A stretch of DNA of 64,000 bases from Deinococcus sp. Leaf326 (GTDB lineage Bacteria > Deinococcota > Deinococci > Deinococcales > Deinococcaceae), in the NCBI RefSeq assembly GCF_001424185.1, contig NZ_LMOM01000032.1, positions 186,001 through 250,000 of the forward strand. Reading direction: 5' to 3'. The notes beneath the pieces were generated by a model that did no database searches, was not told the origin of the DNA, and saw only the letters and a program-made list of their open reading frames with translations. A program made the translations under genes and the position numbers. Each line of letters starts with the position of its first letter. The stretch's first letter is position 1. Positions 12,176 to 19,834 of this stretch are shown piece by piece.

Positions 12176-12661
12176 ATGACTACGCAAACCAGAGAAGTGC
12201 CCGCCGCCATCACGTTCGCCGGATTCCAGGACCACTGGCTCGGACACCGTCGCCTGACCCGCCGGGTCATCGCCGCCTTTCCCGAGGATCAGCTCTTTAC
12301 CTTCAGCGCCGCGCCCCCCATGCGGACCTTCGGCGAGATGGGCGGCGAACTGCATTTCGTCAGCGCGATGACCCTGGACGGGCTGCTGACCGGCGAATGG
12401 AAGGAACCCGACTGGGCCACCGCTCCCCGTACCCAGTCCGAACTGCTGGGCGCCTGGGACGCGCTGAGCGCGCGGATCGAGGCCGAGTTCGGGCAGATCG
12501 ATCCGGCGACCTTCAGCCGGATGTCCGCATTGCCCTGGGGCGAGATGCCGGGCTGGGCGGCGGCCATCTACGCGGTGGACAACGAGATTCACCACCGGGG
12601 CCAGGGCTACGTGTACCTGCGTGCCCTGGGCACCGAACCGCCCCCCTTCTACGAGCGCTGA
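12176..12661 (+). CDS. DinB-fold protein
   Basis: A 161-residue four-helix-bundle protein of the DinB/YfiT type, presumably metal-binding through histidines such as those in GELHFVS and NEIHHRGQ. Family members include thiol-dependent transferases and many proteins of unknown role; the superfamily is expanded in Deinococcus. GGAGGAAACCCC precedes the ATG. It is divergent from the WYL regulator. Its 3' end overlaps by 13 bp the 3' end of the dehydrogenase gene split by the prophage. Confidence 0.8.
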   Translation: MTTQTREVPAAITFAGFQDHWLGHRRLTRRVIAAFPEDQLFTFSAAPPMRTFGEMGGELHFVSAMTLDGLLTGEWKEPDWATAPRTQSELLGAWDALSARIEAEFGQIDPATFSRMSALPWGEMPGWAAAIYAVDNEIHHRGQGYVYLRALGTEPPPFYER

Positions 12662-12918
12662 GCGGCGTTCACGCGGGCCTGGACGCTGGGGGCGAAGACC
12701 TCGGCCTCCCCGGTCGTGACCGCCCGCAGCACGAGCTCGGCCACCGACTGCGCCGAGTCACCCTGGCGGTAGCCGGCGGCACGCTCGGGCGCGGCTCCGA
12801 CCGAGTTGTGCCCAAACTCAGTGTCAGTCATGCCGGGGTAGACCACGCCGACCGTGATCCCGAGCGGCGCGAGCTCGGCGCGGGCCACGAGCGAGAGGTT
12901 GTTCAGCGCGTGTTTCGT
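12649..12918 (-). pseudogene. C-terminal fragment of a short-chain dehydrogenase cut by the prophage
   Basis: Read on the minus strand from the attachment core, this stretch encodes the last helices of a classical SDR: the core gives TKHA, followed by LNNLSLVARAELAPLGITV and VVYPGMTDTEFGHNS. The N-terminal half is 47 kb away at 60084-60553. Joined at the 13-bp core, the two parts read through the catalytic YSSTK motif without a gap. In the lysogen the piece starts after an in-frame stop in phage DNA. A GTG at 12888 could only yield an inactive peptide. Confidence 0.9.
12906..12918. repeat. attL core
   Basis: GCGCGTGTTTCGT is identical to 60084-60096 and is the only shared run at the two prophage ends. 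Host sequence lies to the left and phage sequence to the right. Confidence 0.88.
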
Positions 12919-12936
12919 CGCCCTTTTTCAGTAACC

Positions 12937-13215
12937 CTAGGTCTTGCTGGTCGTCTTGCGGGTGGTGGCCTTCTCGTCCTCGGCCGCCGCTTCGGGCTCC
13001 TCGGCCTTCGGCTCCGGCGCGTCCGTGATCTCGAGGGCCAGAATCTGACGGGTGTTGAGAACGACCTTCTTCGTGACCTCGCCCTCAGCATTCTTGAACT
13101 CCAGGAGGAACGCGGCATCCTGCTGATTCTGGGCAGTGGTGAGCGCTTGGTACTGGTCGTCGGTCAGGGTGTAGGTGCGGGTCTTGCCGTCTCCGGCGAT
13201 CTCGACTCGTTTCAT
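12937..13215 (-). CDS. Phage protein of unknown function, leftmost prophage gene
   Basis: A 92-residue protein. The first 65 residues look folded (MKRVEIAGDG, then alternating beta-type segments) and the last 25 are an Ala/Glu/Lys-rich low-complexity tail. It overlaps the preceding gene by 4 nt (ATGA) and is the last gene transcribed before attL. I do not recognise the family. Confidence 0.65.
   Translation of the reverse strand: MKRVEIAGDGKTRTYTLTDDQYQALTTAQNQQDAAFLLEFKNAEGEVTKKVVLNTRQILALEITDAPEPKAEEPEAAAEDEKATTRKTTSKT
13036..13050. repeat. Degenerate dispersed palindrome
   Basis: GGCCAGAATCTGACG matches the prophage-wide CGTCAGA-N-TCTGACG site at 13 of 15 positions, with one intact half only. 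A weak candidate. Confidence 0.3.
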
Positions 13216-13520
13216 TTCGTGCCTCCCAGCTTGAGAACTTGGTACGCCTGCTCCACCACGTAATCGACCAAAAGCTTCTCCAGCCGGTCCACCTCGGGCG
13301 AGTCCACCAACGCTTTCAGGATCGGCCCGGCGAAGGGGATCAGCTCGACCTTGTCGTCCAGGGCTTCGACGAATGCCAGCACGCCCGCTGCGACGGTGGC
13401 GTGGTTGGCGGTGCCGTCCTCGGGGGTGGCTGCGGTGGGCTGCTGCTTGATGAGTTCGATGGCTTTGGCGAGGGCGGCCTTAGAAAGCAGTTTGGAGAGG
13501 AAGGGGGGGATTCCGTTCAT
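13212..13520 (-). CDS. Phage protein of unknown function after the lysis genes
   Basis: A 102-residue protein starting MNGIPPFLSKLLSKAALAKA. GGAGG lies 9 nt before this ATG, which is why I do not use the longer frame to 13571. The mid-section (AGVLAFVEALDDKVELIPFAGPILKAL) is mildly hydrophobic and could be amphipathic or membrane-associated. It is the first gene of the leftmost late transcript and the only one headed by the late promoter element that also has a proper Shine-Dalgarno leader. Confidence 0.7.
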   Translation of the reverse strand: MNGIPPFLSKLLSKAALAKAIELIKQQPTAATPEDGTANHATVAAGVLAFVEALDDKVELIPFAGPILKALVDSPEVDRLEKLLVDYVVEQAYQVLKLGGTK

Positions 13521-13533
13521 GGGTGTACCTCCG

Positions 13534-13571
13534 GGTTTGATGGTGCGCTCAGGGGGCGGACAGGCTGGCAC
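13534..13571 (-). promoter_or_regulatory. Late promoter element Pa, before the 102-residue gene
   Basis: GTGCCAGCC at 13571-13563, then 17 nt, then CACCAT as -10-like box. The expected start lies 6 nt later near 13533. Unlike the other nine sites no ATG is there; instead a 13-nt leader with GGAGG leads to the ATG at 13520. The element directly follows the endolysin stop. Confidence 0.7.
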
Positions 13572-13573
13572 GC

Positions 13574-14212
13574 CTACTTGCGCAAGGAAGCCAGCACATC
13601 CGGCGGGATGTACGCCTTGTCCGTCCCCCCGATCAGGGTCACGGTCCCGATCTGTAGATTCGTCTCCGGGTTGAACAGGCGCAGGGTCCGGTCATCCTTC
13701 ACACTGGGCAGGTGGGCCGGCACGTCCGCATTCGTCAGAGCGCGCACGCGCTCGATGAACGCCGCCCACGGCCAGCCGGTGCCGGGACAGTTCTTCCGGG
13801 CCGCCCGGTCAGGGTTGACCTCGTTGTGGCCGATGATGTGCGCCCGGTCCACAGGGATGCTCCACCGGCGGCAGATGTCGGCCACCAGTTGCGCGCTGGC
13901 TTCGAGCTGCGACGCGCTGGGCTGCCAGGGGTTCGTCAAATTCTGACGGCCCTCGTGCTCAATGCCGACACTGCGGCAGTTCATGGCCCAGTCCCCGGAG
14001 TGCCAGGCGGTCGCGCGCTCGTTGACGGACTGCCCCACCCGGCCGTCAGCGGCGATGGTGTAATGGGCTGAGGTGTCGCACTTGGGGTCTGCGAACCAGG
14101 CGAGGGTGCCGGCGTAGCTGCCATCGGCTACATGGATGACTACGCGGTCTATGGGGGCGGTGCGTCCGGCGGTGTAGTTGCCGGTGTGGGCGGGGCGTTG
14201 CTCGATGTTCAC
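13574..14212 (-). CDS. Endolysin, N-acetylmuramoyl-L-alanine amidase
   Basis: A 212-residue amidase_2/PGRP-type enzyme that cuts between muramic acid and the peptide stem at lysis. Zinc ligands are visible: His in RVVIHVADGS, His in RAHIIGHNEVN and Cys in KNCPGTGWPW. TSAHYTIAADGRVGQSV is typical of the family. After about residue 160 a short C-terminal region could bind the wall. The GTG start at 14212 overlaps the holin stop as GTGA. There is no signal peptide, so export depends on a holin. Confidence 0.9.
   Translation of the reverse strand: MNIEQRPAHTGNYTAGRTAPIDRVVIHVADGSYAGTLAWFADPKCDTSAHYTIAADGRVGQSVNERATAWHSGDWAMNCRSVGIEHEGRQNLTNPWQPSASQLEASAQLVADICRRWSIPVDRAHIIGHNEVNPDRAARKNCPGTGWPWAAFIERVRALTNADVPAHLPSVKDDRTLRLFNPETNLQIGTVTLIGGTDKAYIPPDVLASLRK
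13934..13948. repeat. Dispersed 15-bp palindrome, inside the endolysin gene
   Basis: CGTCA-AATTC-TGACG, perfect 5-bp arms. It is the exact reverse complement of the commonest version of the site. Confidence 0.8.
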
Positions 14213-14568
14213 AGGCGCACCGCTAGCCTGCCCTGGAGCAAGAGAATGTGCCGGTACGCCGTGTGCAGGACGGCCACCGCCGCCCACAAGATCAGCGCCC
14301 CGGAGAATCCACGCCACACCGTGCCCCAGCTCGCGTCCTGCTCCTGGTTGGTCAACGCGGCCATGACAGAGGGGTAGTCCCCGGCGACAGTTGCCAGGTA
14401 GATCAGGAAGCCGACGAATACGATGCCGGTCAGGGTCCACCGGGCGGCGTGGGGTGGCTGCATGTCTCGGAAGAGCAGGTAGGTCTGGACGCAGAGTGAT
14501 CCTGCCCCGGCGAAAAACCCGAGGGTCATCAGGAGGGCGAGGATGTCAGTGAGGTCAGGGCTGCTCAT
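14209..14568 (-). CDS. Probable holin with three membrane segments
   Basis: A 119-residue membrane protein with hydrophobic stretches at about residues 8-32 (ILALLMTLGFFAGAGSL), 45-66 (TGIVFVGFLIYLATVAG) and 88-110 (ALILWAAVAVLHTAY). Size, topology and position directly before the amidase fit a class I holin. It overlaps the endolysin start by 4 nt. Which of the two membrane proteins forms the lethal pore and which might be an antiholin is open. Confidence 0.7.
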   Translation of the reverse strand: MSSPDLTDILALLMTLGFFAGAGSLCVQTYLLFRDMQPPHAARWTLTGIVFVGFLIYLATVAGDYPSVMAALTNQEQDASWGTVWRGFSGALILWAAVAVLHTAYRHILLLQGRLAVRL

Positions 14569-14779
14569 GTGCGGGTGCCTCCTTTGCCAGATCTTCCTCG
14601 ACCTTGCGCCGGGCGTCCCTGGCGCGGATGGTGAGGAACAGAGCGCCGAACGTGGTGCCGAGAAAGCCGATGATGCCCATGTGGGTTTCCCCAGTGATGG
14701 CGTAGCGGGCGATGACGATGAGGTTCATCAGTCCGAAAATCCAGGTGATGAGGACCAGAGGGTCGTTGAGGTTCTTCAC
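14555..14779 (-). CDS. Small membrane protein of the lysis cassette (holin or antiholin)
   Basis: A 74-residue protein with two hydrophobic segments (LVLITWIFGLMNLIVIARYA and GIIGFLGTTFGALFLTI) and a charged tail ending ARDARRKVEEDLAKEAPAHEQP, typical of a class II holin. I place the start at GTG 14779. The late promoter element predicts a transcript beginning at 14814, which excludes the ATG at 14839. A 10-codon leader peptide stops 2 nt before this GTG. It overlaps the next membrane-protein gene by 14 nt. Confidence 0.6.
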   Translation of the reverse strand: MKNLNDPLVLITWIFGLMNLIVIARYAITGETHMGIIGFLGTTFGALFLTIRARDARRKVEEDLAKEAPAHEQP

Positions 14780-14781
14780 GG

Positions 14782-14814
14782 CTACACCCGGCCATTGAGT
14801 GAGGTCTGATCCAT
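14782..14814 (-). CDS. Possible 10-residue leader peptide of the lysis operon
   Basis: ATG at 14814 sits exactly 29 nt after GTGCCAGCC, as in the other late units, and opens MDQTSLNGRV followed by TAG. The GTG of the next membrane-protein gene begins 2 nt after this stop, so a terminating ribosome could restart there. Evidence is positional only. Confidence 0.4.
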   Translation of the reverse strand: MDQTSLNGRV

Positions 14815-14852
14815 GTGCACAGGCTGACGCCGGTGACATGGCGGGCTGGCAC
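14815..14852 (-). promoter_or_regulatory. Late promoter element Pb, lysis operon
   Basis: GTGCCAGCC at 14852-14844, a 17-nt spacer, CAGCCT as -10-like box, 6 nt, then ATG at 14814. The adjoining non-coding stretch up to 14929 is GC-rich and I see nothing else in it. Confidence 0.7.
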
Positions 14853-14929
14853 AGGGTGGGCGGTCATAGGGTCAGTCTGCGGTGGGGGTATTCGGGGGGT
14901 AGCACGCCCCCAACCCCACCGTCCCTTCA

Positions 14930-17900
14930 TCAGCGCGTCACGCGGTCCAGGTAATCCAGCTTCTGAATCCGCCGCTCGGCCTCCTGCTCGATCCGTCCTT
15001 CCTTCGCCCGCAGTTCCGCCGGACTCGCCCCGCCGGCCTCCATCTGCTCGTACTCCTTCTTCTGCCCAGCCAGCCAGTTCTGATAGCTGAGCTGCCCCAC
15101 CGACAGGGCTTGGAGTGCCGTCCCCTGCACCCGCTGGTCGGCGTTCACAGCCCGGATGGGGAGGAGATAGTTCAGGGCAGTCCGGGCCATGCTCGGCGGG
15201 GCCTCGCTGTACTCGCTCTCCCGCGTGCCCTTGAGTTCCCGGTCAAGCGCGGCAAAGCTACCGTTCTGCATGTAGAGCAGGTAGGCCCGGCCCTGCGGCG
15301 TGTCGGCCAGCGTCTTCGCCAACGTAATGTCCTTGCTGCCATCGTTGGGCAACTGGGCCGCGGCGAGGACTGAGCGGACGAATGCCTGCGCCCGGCTGCT
15401 CCCCGGCGCGTAGCTCGGGTTGAATTGCTGGTGGAAGGTCTGCGCCGCAATCATCATGGTCCGCCGCGGGTCAAGGGCGTAGGCCTCCACGAACCCACCC
15501 TTACCCCCGTTGAGCACGCTGTCATAGATGTTGCGACCAAAGCGGTCCTGCCCCCACTGGAGGGTCACGGCCAAGTTGGCGTACCAGGGCAGGCCCACCG
15601 CGCCCACCTTCGTCCCGGACCAGTCAAGCAGTTGGGGGAGAGTGTTGGTCGGATCCCAGTTGCGGGGATCAAGGTAGAGGCGGGCCCCGCTGCGCTCGTC
15701 GGCCCCGAGGTTGATGTACCCCCCATCGCGGGCCAGCAGGCGGCGCGTGTTGTCGGCCGGGTCGTTCGGGTTATCGCTGGCCGGCGCAACGCGGTGGTAC
15801 GCAGCGGCAATGCCGGGTTTGCGGAGGACCGTCACGATAGACCGGGGCCCGCTCATCGCAATCCAGTTGAAGAACGGCCAGTACCGCCGCACCACGCGGG
15901 CATAGGCCGGGACCAGCCGCATGTCCAACATGACGTTGTTCGTGTAGGCCGCCGCCGCCTTCGGGTTGTCCCCCAGGGCGATACGGTGGAAGTACAGGCT
16001 CTCCCGCTGTAGGTCGCTGACCATGCTTCGGAACTGGAACAGGTAGCCGCTTCCCAGGTGCGCCACGTCAGCAGCCACGCCGGCCGCCCCGGTCATGGCT
16101 TGCGGGTTGAGCCCCGTCCCGCGCTCGCGGAACCGGAGCACGCCGTCCACGACCCGTTCCATGCGGGACATGTCGGTGTCCCCATCGATGCGGGAGGCCA
16201 GCCGGGTCAGGGCCTCGCGGTTCGCGCCGATGTTGCTCTCGAGTTTCGCGCTCTGAATCCCGCTCTCCCGCATGACCTTCAGTTGCTCCGGGCTCGCCGT
16301 TGCCCGGCGGATGATCCCTTCGACCATCGCGTCCGGCGTCACGCCCCACATCGCCATCTGCAAAAACTGCCCAATCTGGTCGTTGACGATGCTCGAGGGG
16401 CTGCCCAGAAGCTGCGCGTTCATGCTTGACCACAGGCGGTCATAGACGCCCAGCCCGCCCCGCTGCAAGGTCGCTGCCCCCACTGCCGCGTCGTCCACGC
16501 TGCCCGCCCCGAACAGGTCAAAGTACGCCCACCAGGGCACCACGTCGCCCTTCTCGAAGTACCCCTCGACGTTCCGGTCCATGATCTTCCAGCCCGCGTT
16601 CGCGCCCGGCTTGCTGACGGCGTTCGCGGCGTTGTTCCTCATCTCCAGTTGGTCGGGGGTGAGGCGGCTGACAGGGGTTAACTGCAACTCCCGCAACTTC
16701 TTCTGGGTGATGAGTTGGCCGGTGTCCTGCAAGTAGGCCTTGTACCGGGTGAACGTCTCGGCCCGGACAATGGCGGCGGTGCGGGTGCGGACCTGCTCGT
16801 CAAGCAACCGGAGGGCGTTCACGTCCTGGGCGAACACCTGCTGGAACTCCTCACTCACCGTCTCCGGGTTGCGCGTGAGGCGACCCAGGAGCGTCCCGCC
16901 GGGCTTGCCCTGCCGCGTGGCGTCCTTGCCCAGCAGGTACTGAGCGAACTCCTTGCGCTCGAGCGTGGACAGGCGGCGCTCAAAGCCGGACTCCGACTGG
17001 CGCAGTACCTGCTGGAGATGCTTGGCGCCCTCACGCCCCAGCCCGAACTCCTTGGCCGCGTTCAGCACGCCCTCGAACAGGGTGGCTTCCGGGTTGGCTT
17101 CGTAGAAGTTCCTGAGATGCGTTGCCACGGCCGGGCCGTCAAGGTTCCGCAGGTTCTCGGCGCGGCGGTAGCGGGCCAGGGCCAACCGGTATTGGAACAC
17201 CTCGCCCTTCGTCGGCGGGGTGCCGGTGAGTGCTTTGACGCGACCGGCGTAGTCGTTCGCAGCGGCGCGGGAGATGATCCGGTCAGGCTTGACCAAGCGG
17301 TCGTAACTGGCGTAGGCGTCCCCGATGGTCCACGCGGTGTCGTCGTACCGTTCGTGCAGGTTCTGGATTTCTCCGAAGTCGTTCCGGAACGCCGAGTCGT
17401 TGGCGTCCTTGACCACCTGTTCCCACTGGCCGCGCTGGAACTCCAGGGTGGTGCCCTCGCGGGGGTTGAACCAGTCCGGCACCATCTCCTTTCGGGTGAT
17501 GACGCGCTCTCCGATCTCGGTTCCGGTGCGCCCGGCGGCCAGCACTTCCTCATCGGGGAAGTAGTGACTGATGGTCGGGTGGCCGAGGGGGATGGTCAGG
17601 TTGGGGCGGTCAATGCGGAGTGCCCCGCTGGTGTCACGCGCGAAGGTGGCATTTCCCGCACCGGGGATGCTGTTCAGGACTGCGCGGCGGGTGGCGTTGT
17701 CGGGCAGGCTGCCCCAGTCGAGGGCGTTGGCGTCCACTTCTACCGTGCGGTAGGTGGTGGGCACGTCGCGCAGGACCATGCGTTCGGCGGGTGCGGCCGG
17801 GAAGGCGATGGGCGTCAGGTCGGCCTGCTGCGTGCGGGTGATGGCCGGACTAGGCAGGGCAACGTAGGGGTCAGAGGTAGGGGAGAGGACGCTTTCCAGA

Positions 17901-19834
17901 ACACTCTGCGGGGTCTTGGCGACAGGGACAGGGGCGGCCTCTGCGGTCAGGATGGGGGCCGGGCCTGCGTCAGTTGGAGGGGGGGTCGGTTCTGTGACGG
18001 CCTGCGCTGGTGTGGTTGGCGGTTCCACCCTGACCGGTTCCGCTTCGACCACTGCGGCGGCGGGTACGGGGGCGGGGTCCACCGGATCACGGGCGGGCGG
18101 GATGACCTCGGGCTCTCTGATGGGGGCTGGGGTGGTCTCGGCCGGCGGCGTGTTGAGGCGGGCGGCGTCTGGGGCTAGATCAGCGGCGCGGGCGGGAATG
18201 ACGGGGTTATCCCCGAACAGGTTGTCTAGGACCTGCTGAGGGGTGTAGGTCGGGGCGTCAGGGGTCGCCGCTGTGGGAGTGGGAATCTCCACGCGCGCCG
18301 CCACTTCCGGAGCGTTCTGGGGCAGTTCACTGCGTCCGGGCGTACCCACCGGCTCAATGGGGCGGGCGGGCAGCGGCACGTCCTGCACGCTGGCCGTCAG
18401 TGCCGGGGCCGCCGTCGCCTCGTCCACCTTCGCCAGAGCGGGAATCTCCGGGCCGTCCATCAGGCGGGCGATGACGGCCGTGGGGTCGTTGCGCCCCACG
18501 TACTGATTCATCAGAATCCCGCGCGGCCTGCCGTCTTTCGACGTGTACTTGCCGGTCTGGGCCACAAGGTCCGCGCCGGTCTGGGCCTCCTGAACAGCCT
18601 TCGTGACCTCGGGATTGACGATAGCGGGCAGCCCACGCGCGGCCAGGTTCTCCCCCAGGTTGACCTGGCTCACGCGGTCGCTGGCCTTCACGGCGGCCAC
18701 GAACGGCCCTTCCAGATCACGGCCTACACGGGTGCCCAACGTGCCGAGCTTCCGCAGAGCCTCGGCGGCAATCTCGGGTTTCGTGGCGGTCGTGAACACG
18801 CCCAACAGGCGGTTGACCTCGGCGGCGTCAGATTTTGACAGGCCTTTGGTGATATCCGTCAGGTACTTGGCGTCCCCGATGGCGTCGGCCTTGATGGCTT
18901 GCCCTAGGTCGTCCACGCCCAAGCGGGTCGTGTTGCGGAACTCGTCGCGGGCCAACTGCTCCGGCGTGTAGATGCTGGCTTTCTGGTCGGGGGTCAGGAA
19001 GGCATCCCCGACCGTGCCGCCCCCCTCGCGCCGCACCGCGTTCGCCAGAGCGTTCTCGCCGGGCAGTTGGCGGTCGGCCAGTTGGGCAAGTCGCGTCCTG
19101 GCTGCCTGCACGGGGCGGCTCCCGGCGGCGCTGCGCACGGCTGCGGGTACGCCGGTGATCTCGTCGCCTGCCCGGATCAGGGCGTCGCCGCGCGTGTTCG
19201 CCAGCTTGAGGGCGTCCCGGATAGCAGCTGACCCTTCGGCGGTCCTGGCAAACGTCTCGACCTTCGCCAGCCGCCCGGCGGTGGCCGCGCCCTTGGCAAT
19301 CACCCCAGCACCGGTGAGCAGGACGCTGGGGTCGGCCAGTAGTTCGACGGCCAGTGCCACGCTCTCGTTGCCCTCGTACTTGGTCCCCTTGAGTAGTTCG
19401 GCCCCAGTGACCCCACGCGCGCGCGCGCCGGCCCAGCCGGGCAGATACTCGGCCAGCCCGTAGGTGACGTGTCCAGCGGCCGCCTGTGCGCCGCGCTGGG
19501 CTGACCCGCCTTGCCCGCGTACTTCCCCGATGACGCCTTTCGTCAGATCGCTCAGGACCTGGAAGGGTTGGAGGGCCACGCCCACCTTGTCCAGCGCGCG
19601 GGTGCTGGCCTGCATGTCGGCCAGCGCGGCGGCCTCCTCGTTCGTCAGGCTCTTGCCCGCCCGCCACTTCTCGACGGCGGTCTGGTACAGGCGGGCCGTG
19701 TTGAGGGCGGCGTTCGGGCTGCTGTAGGGCGTATCCGCCCCAATGGCAGGGGAGGCGGGTAAGTAGCGGTCACTTGCCCGGCCGGCGGGTGCGGCGGGCG
19801 TGCTGGGCAGGTAGCGGTCAGAGGCGCGCGTCAT
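14930..19834 (-). CDS. Very large virion protein, probable internal/ejection protein
   Basis: A 1634-residue protein at the end of the structural operon. The N-terminus carries two near-copies of RASDRYLP, then helical Ala-rich sequence. Roughly residues 500-720 form a Pro/Ala/Thr-rich linker with repeated PxxPTPA-like runs, followed by a long helical region. No catalytic motif is obvious. Size, position after the nozzle and next to two other giant or Gln-rich proteins recall the internal core proteins gp14-gp15-gp16 of T7-like podoviruses; this is analogy, not homology I can demonstrate. It overlaps the previous gene by ATGA. Confidence 0.65.
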   Translation of the reverse strand: MTRASDRYLPSTPAAPAGRASDRYLPASPAIGADTPYSSPNAALNTARLYQTAVEKWRAGKSLTNEEAAALADMQASTRALDKVGVALQPFQVLSDLTKGVIGEVRGQGGSAQRGAQAAAGHVTYGLAEYLPGWAGARARGVTGAELLKGTKYEGNESVALAVELLADPSVLLTGAGVIAKGAATAGRLAKVETFARTAEGSAAIRDALKLANTRGDALIRAGDEITGVPAAVRSAAGSRPVQAARTRLAQLADRQLPGENALANAVRREGGGTVGDAFLTPDQKASIYTPEQLARDEFRNTTRLGVDDLGQAIKADAIGDAKYLTDITKGLSKSDAAEVNRLLGVFTTATKPEIAAEALRKLGTLGTRVGRDLEGPFVAAVKASDRVSQVNLGENLAARGLPAIVNPEVTKAVQEAQTGADLVAQTGKYTSKDGRPRGILMNQYVGRNDPTAVIARLMDGPEIPALAKVDEATAAPALTASVQDVPLPARPIEPVGTPGRSELPQNAPEVAARVEIPTPTAATPDAPTYTPQQVLDNLFGDNPVIPARAADLAPDAARLNTPPAETTPAPIREPEVIPPARDPVDPAPVPAAAVVEAEPVRVEPPTTPAQAVTEPTPPPTDAGPAPILTAEAAPVPVAKTPQSVLESVLSPTSDPYVALPSPAITRTQQADLTPIAFPAAPAERMVLRDVPTTYRTVEVDANALDWGSLPDNATRRAVLNSIPGAGNATFARDTSGALRIDRPNLTIPLGHPTISHYFPDEEVLAAGRTGTEIGERVITRKEMVPDWFNPREGTTLEFQRGQWEQVVKDANDSAFRNDFGEIQNLHERYDDTAWTIGDAYASYDRLVKPDRIISRAAANDYAGRVKALTGTPPTKGEVFQYRLALARYRRAENLRNLDGPAVATHLRNFYEANPEATLFEGVLNAAKEFGLGREGAKHLQQVLRQSESGFERRLSTLERKEFAQYLLGKDATRQGKPGGTLLGRLTRNPETVSEEFQQVFAQDVNALRLLDEQVRTRTAAIVRAETFTRYKAYLQDTGQLITQKKLRELQLTPVSRLTPDQLEMRNNAANAVSKPGANAGWKIMDRNVEGYFEKGDVVPWWAYFDLFGAGSVDDAAVGAATLQRGGLGVYDRLWSSMNAQLLGSPSSIVNDQIGQFLQMAMWGVTPDAMVEGIIRRATASPEQLKVMRESGIQSAKLESNIGANREALTRLASRIDGDTDMSRMERVVDGVLRFRERGTGLNPQAMTGAAGVAADVAHLGSGYLFQFRSMVSDLQRESLYFHRIALGDNPKAAAAYTNNVMLDMRLVPAYARVVRRYWPFFNWIAMSGPRSIVTVLRKPGIAAAYHRVAPASDNPNDPADNTRRLLARDGGYINLGADERSGARLYLDPRNWDPTNTLPQLLDWSGTKVGAVGLPWYANLAVTLQWGQDRFGRNIYDSVLNGGKGGFVEAYALDPRRTMMIAAQTFHQQFNPSYAPGSSRAQAFVRSVLAAAQLPNDGSKDITLAKTLADTPQGRAYLLYMQNGSFAALDRELKGTRESEYSEAPPSMARTALNYLLPIRAVNADQRVQGTALQALSVGQLSYQNWLAGQKKEYEQMEAGGASPAELRAKEGRIEQEAERRIQKLDYLDRVTR
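18826..18840. repeat. Dispersed 15-bp palindrome, one arm base changed
   Basis: CGTCA-GATTT-TGACA inside the 1634-residue virion gene; nine of ten arm bases match. Confidence 0.6.

Noticed and set aside
10058..12595. 845-codon open frame on the minus strand
   Set aside because: It is antisense to the PRISE reductase and DinB-fold genes and out of frame with the WYL regulator; high GC leaves long spurious frames open.
14777..14839. ATG at 14839 as the start of the first lysis membrane protein
   Set aside because: The late promoter geometry places the mRNA start at 14814, downstream of that ATG; no ribosome-binding site precedes it.
16715..18178. 487-codon plus-strand frame inside the giant virion gene
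   Set aside because: Antisense to the 1634-residue protein, without start signals or recognisable domains.
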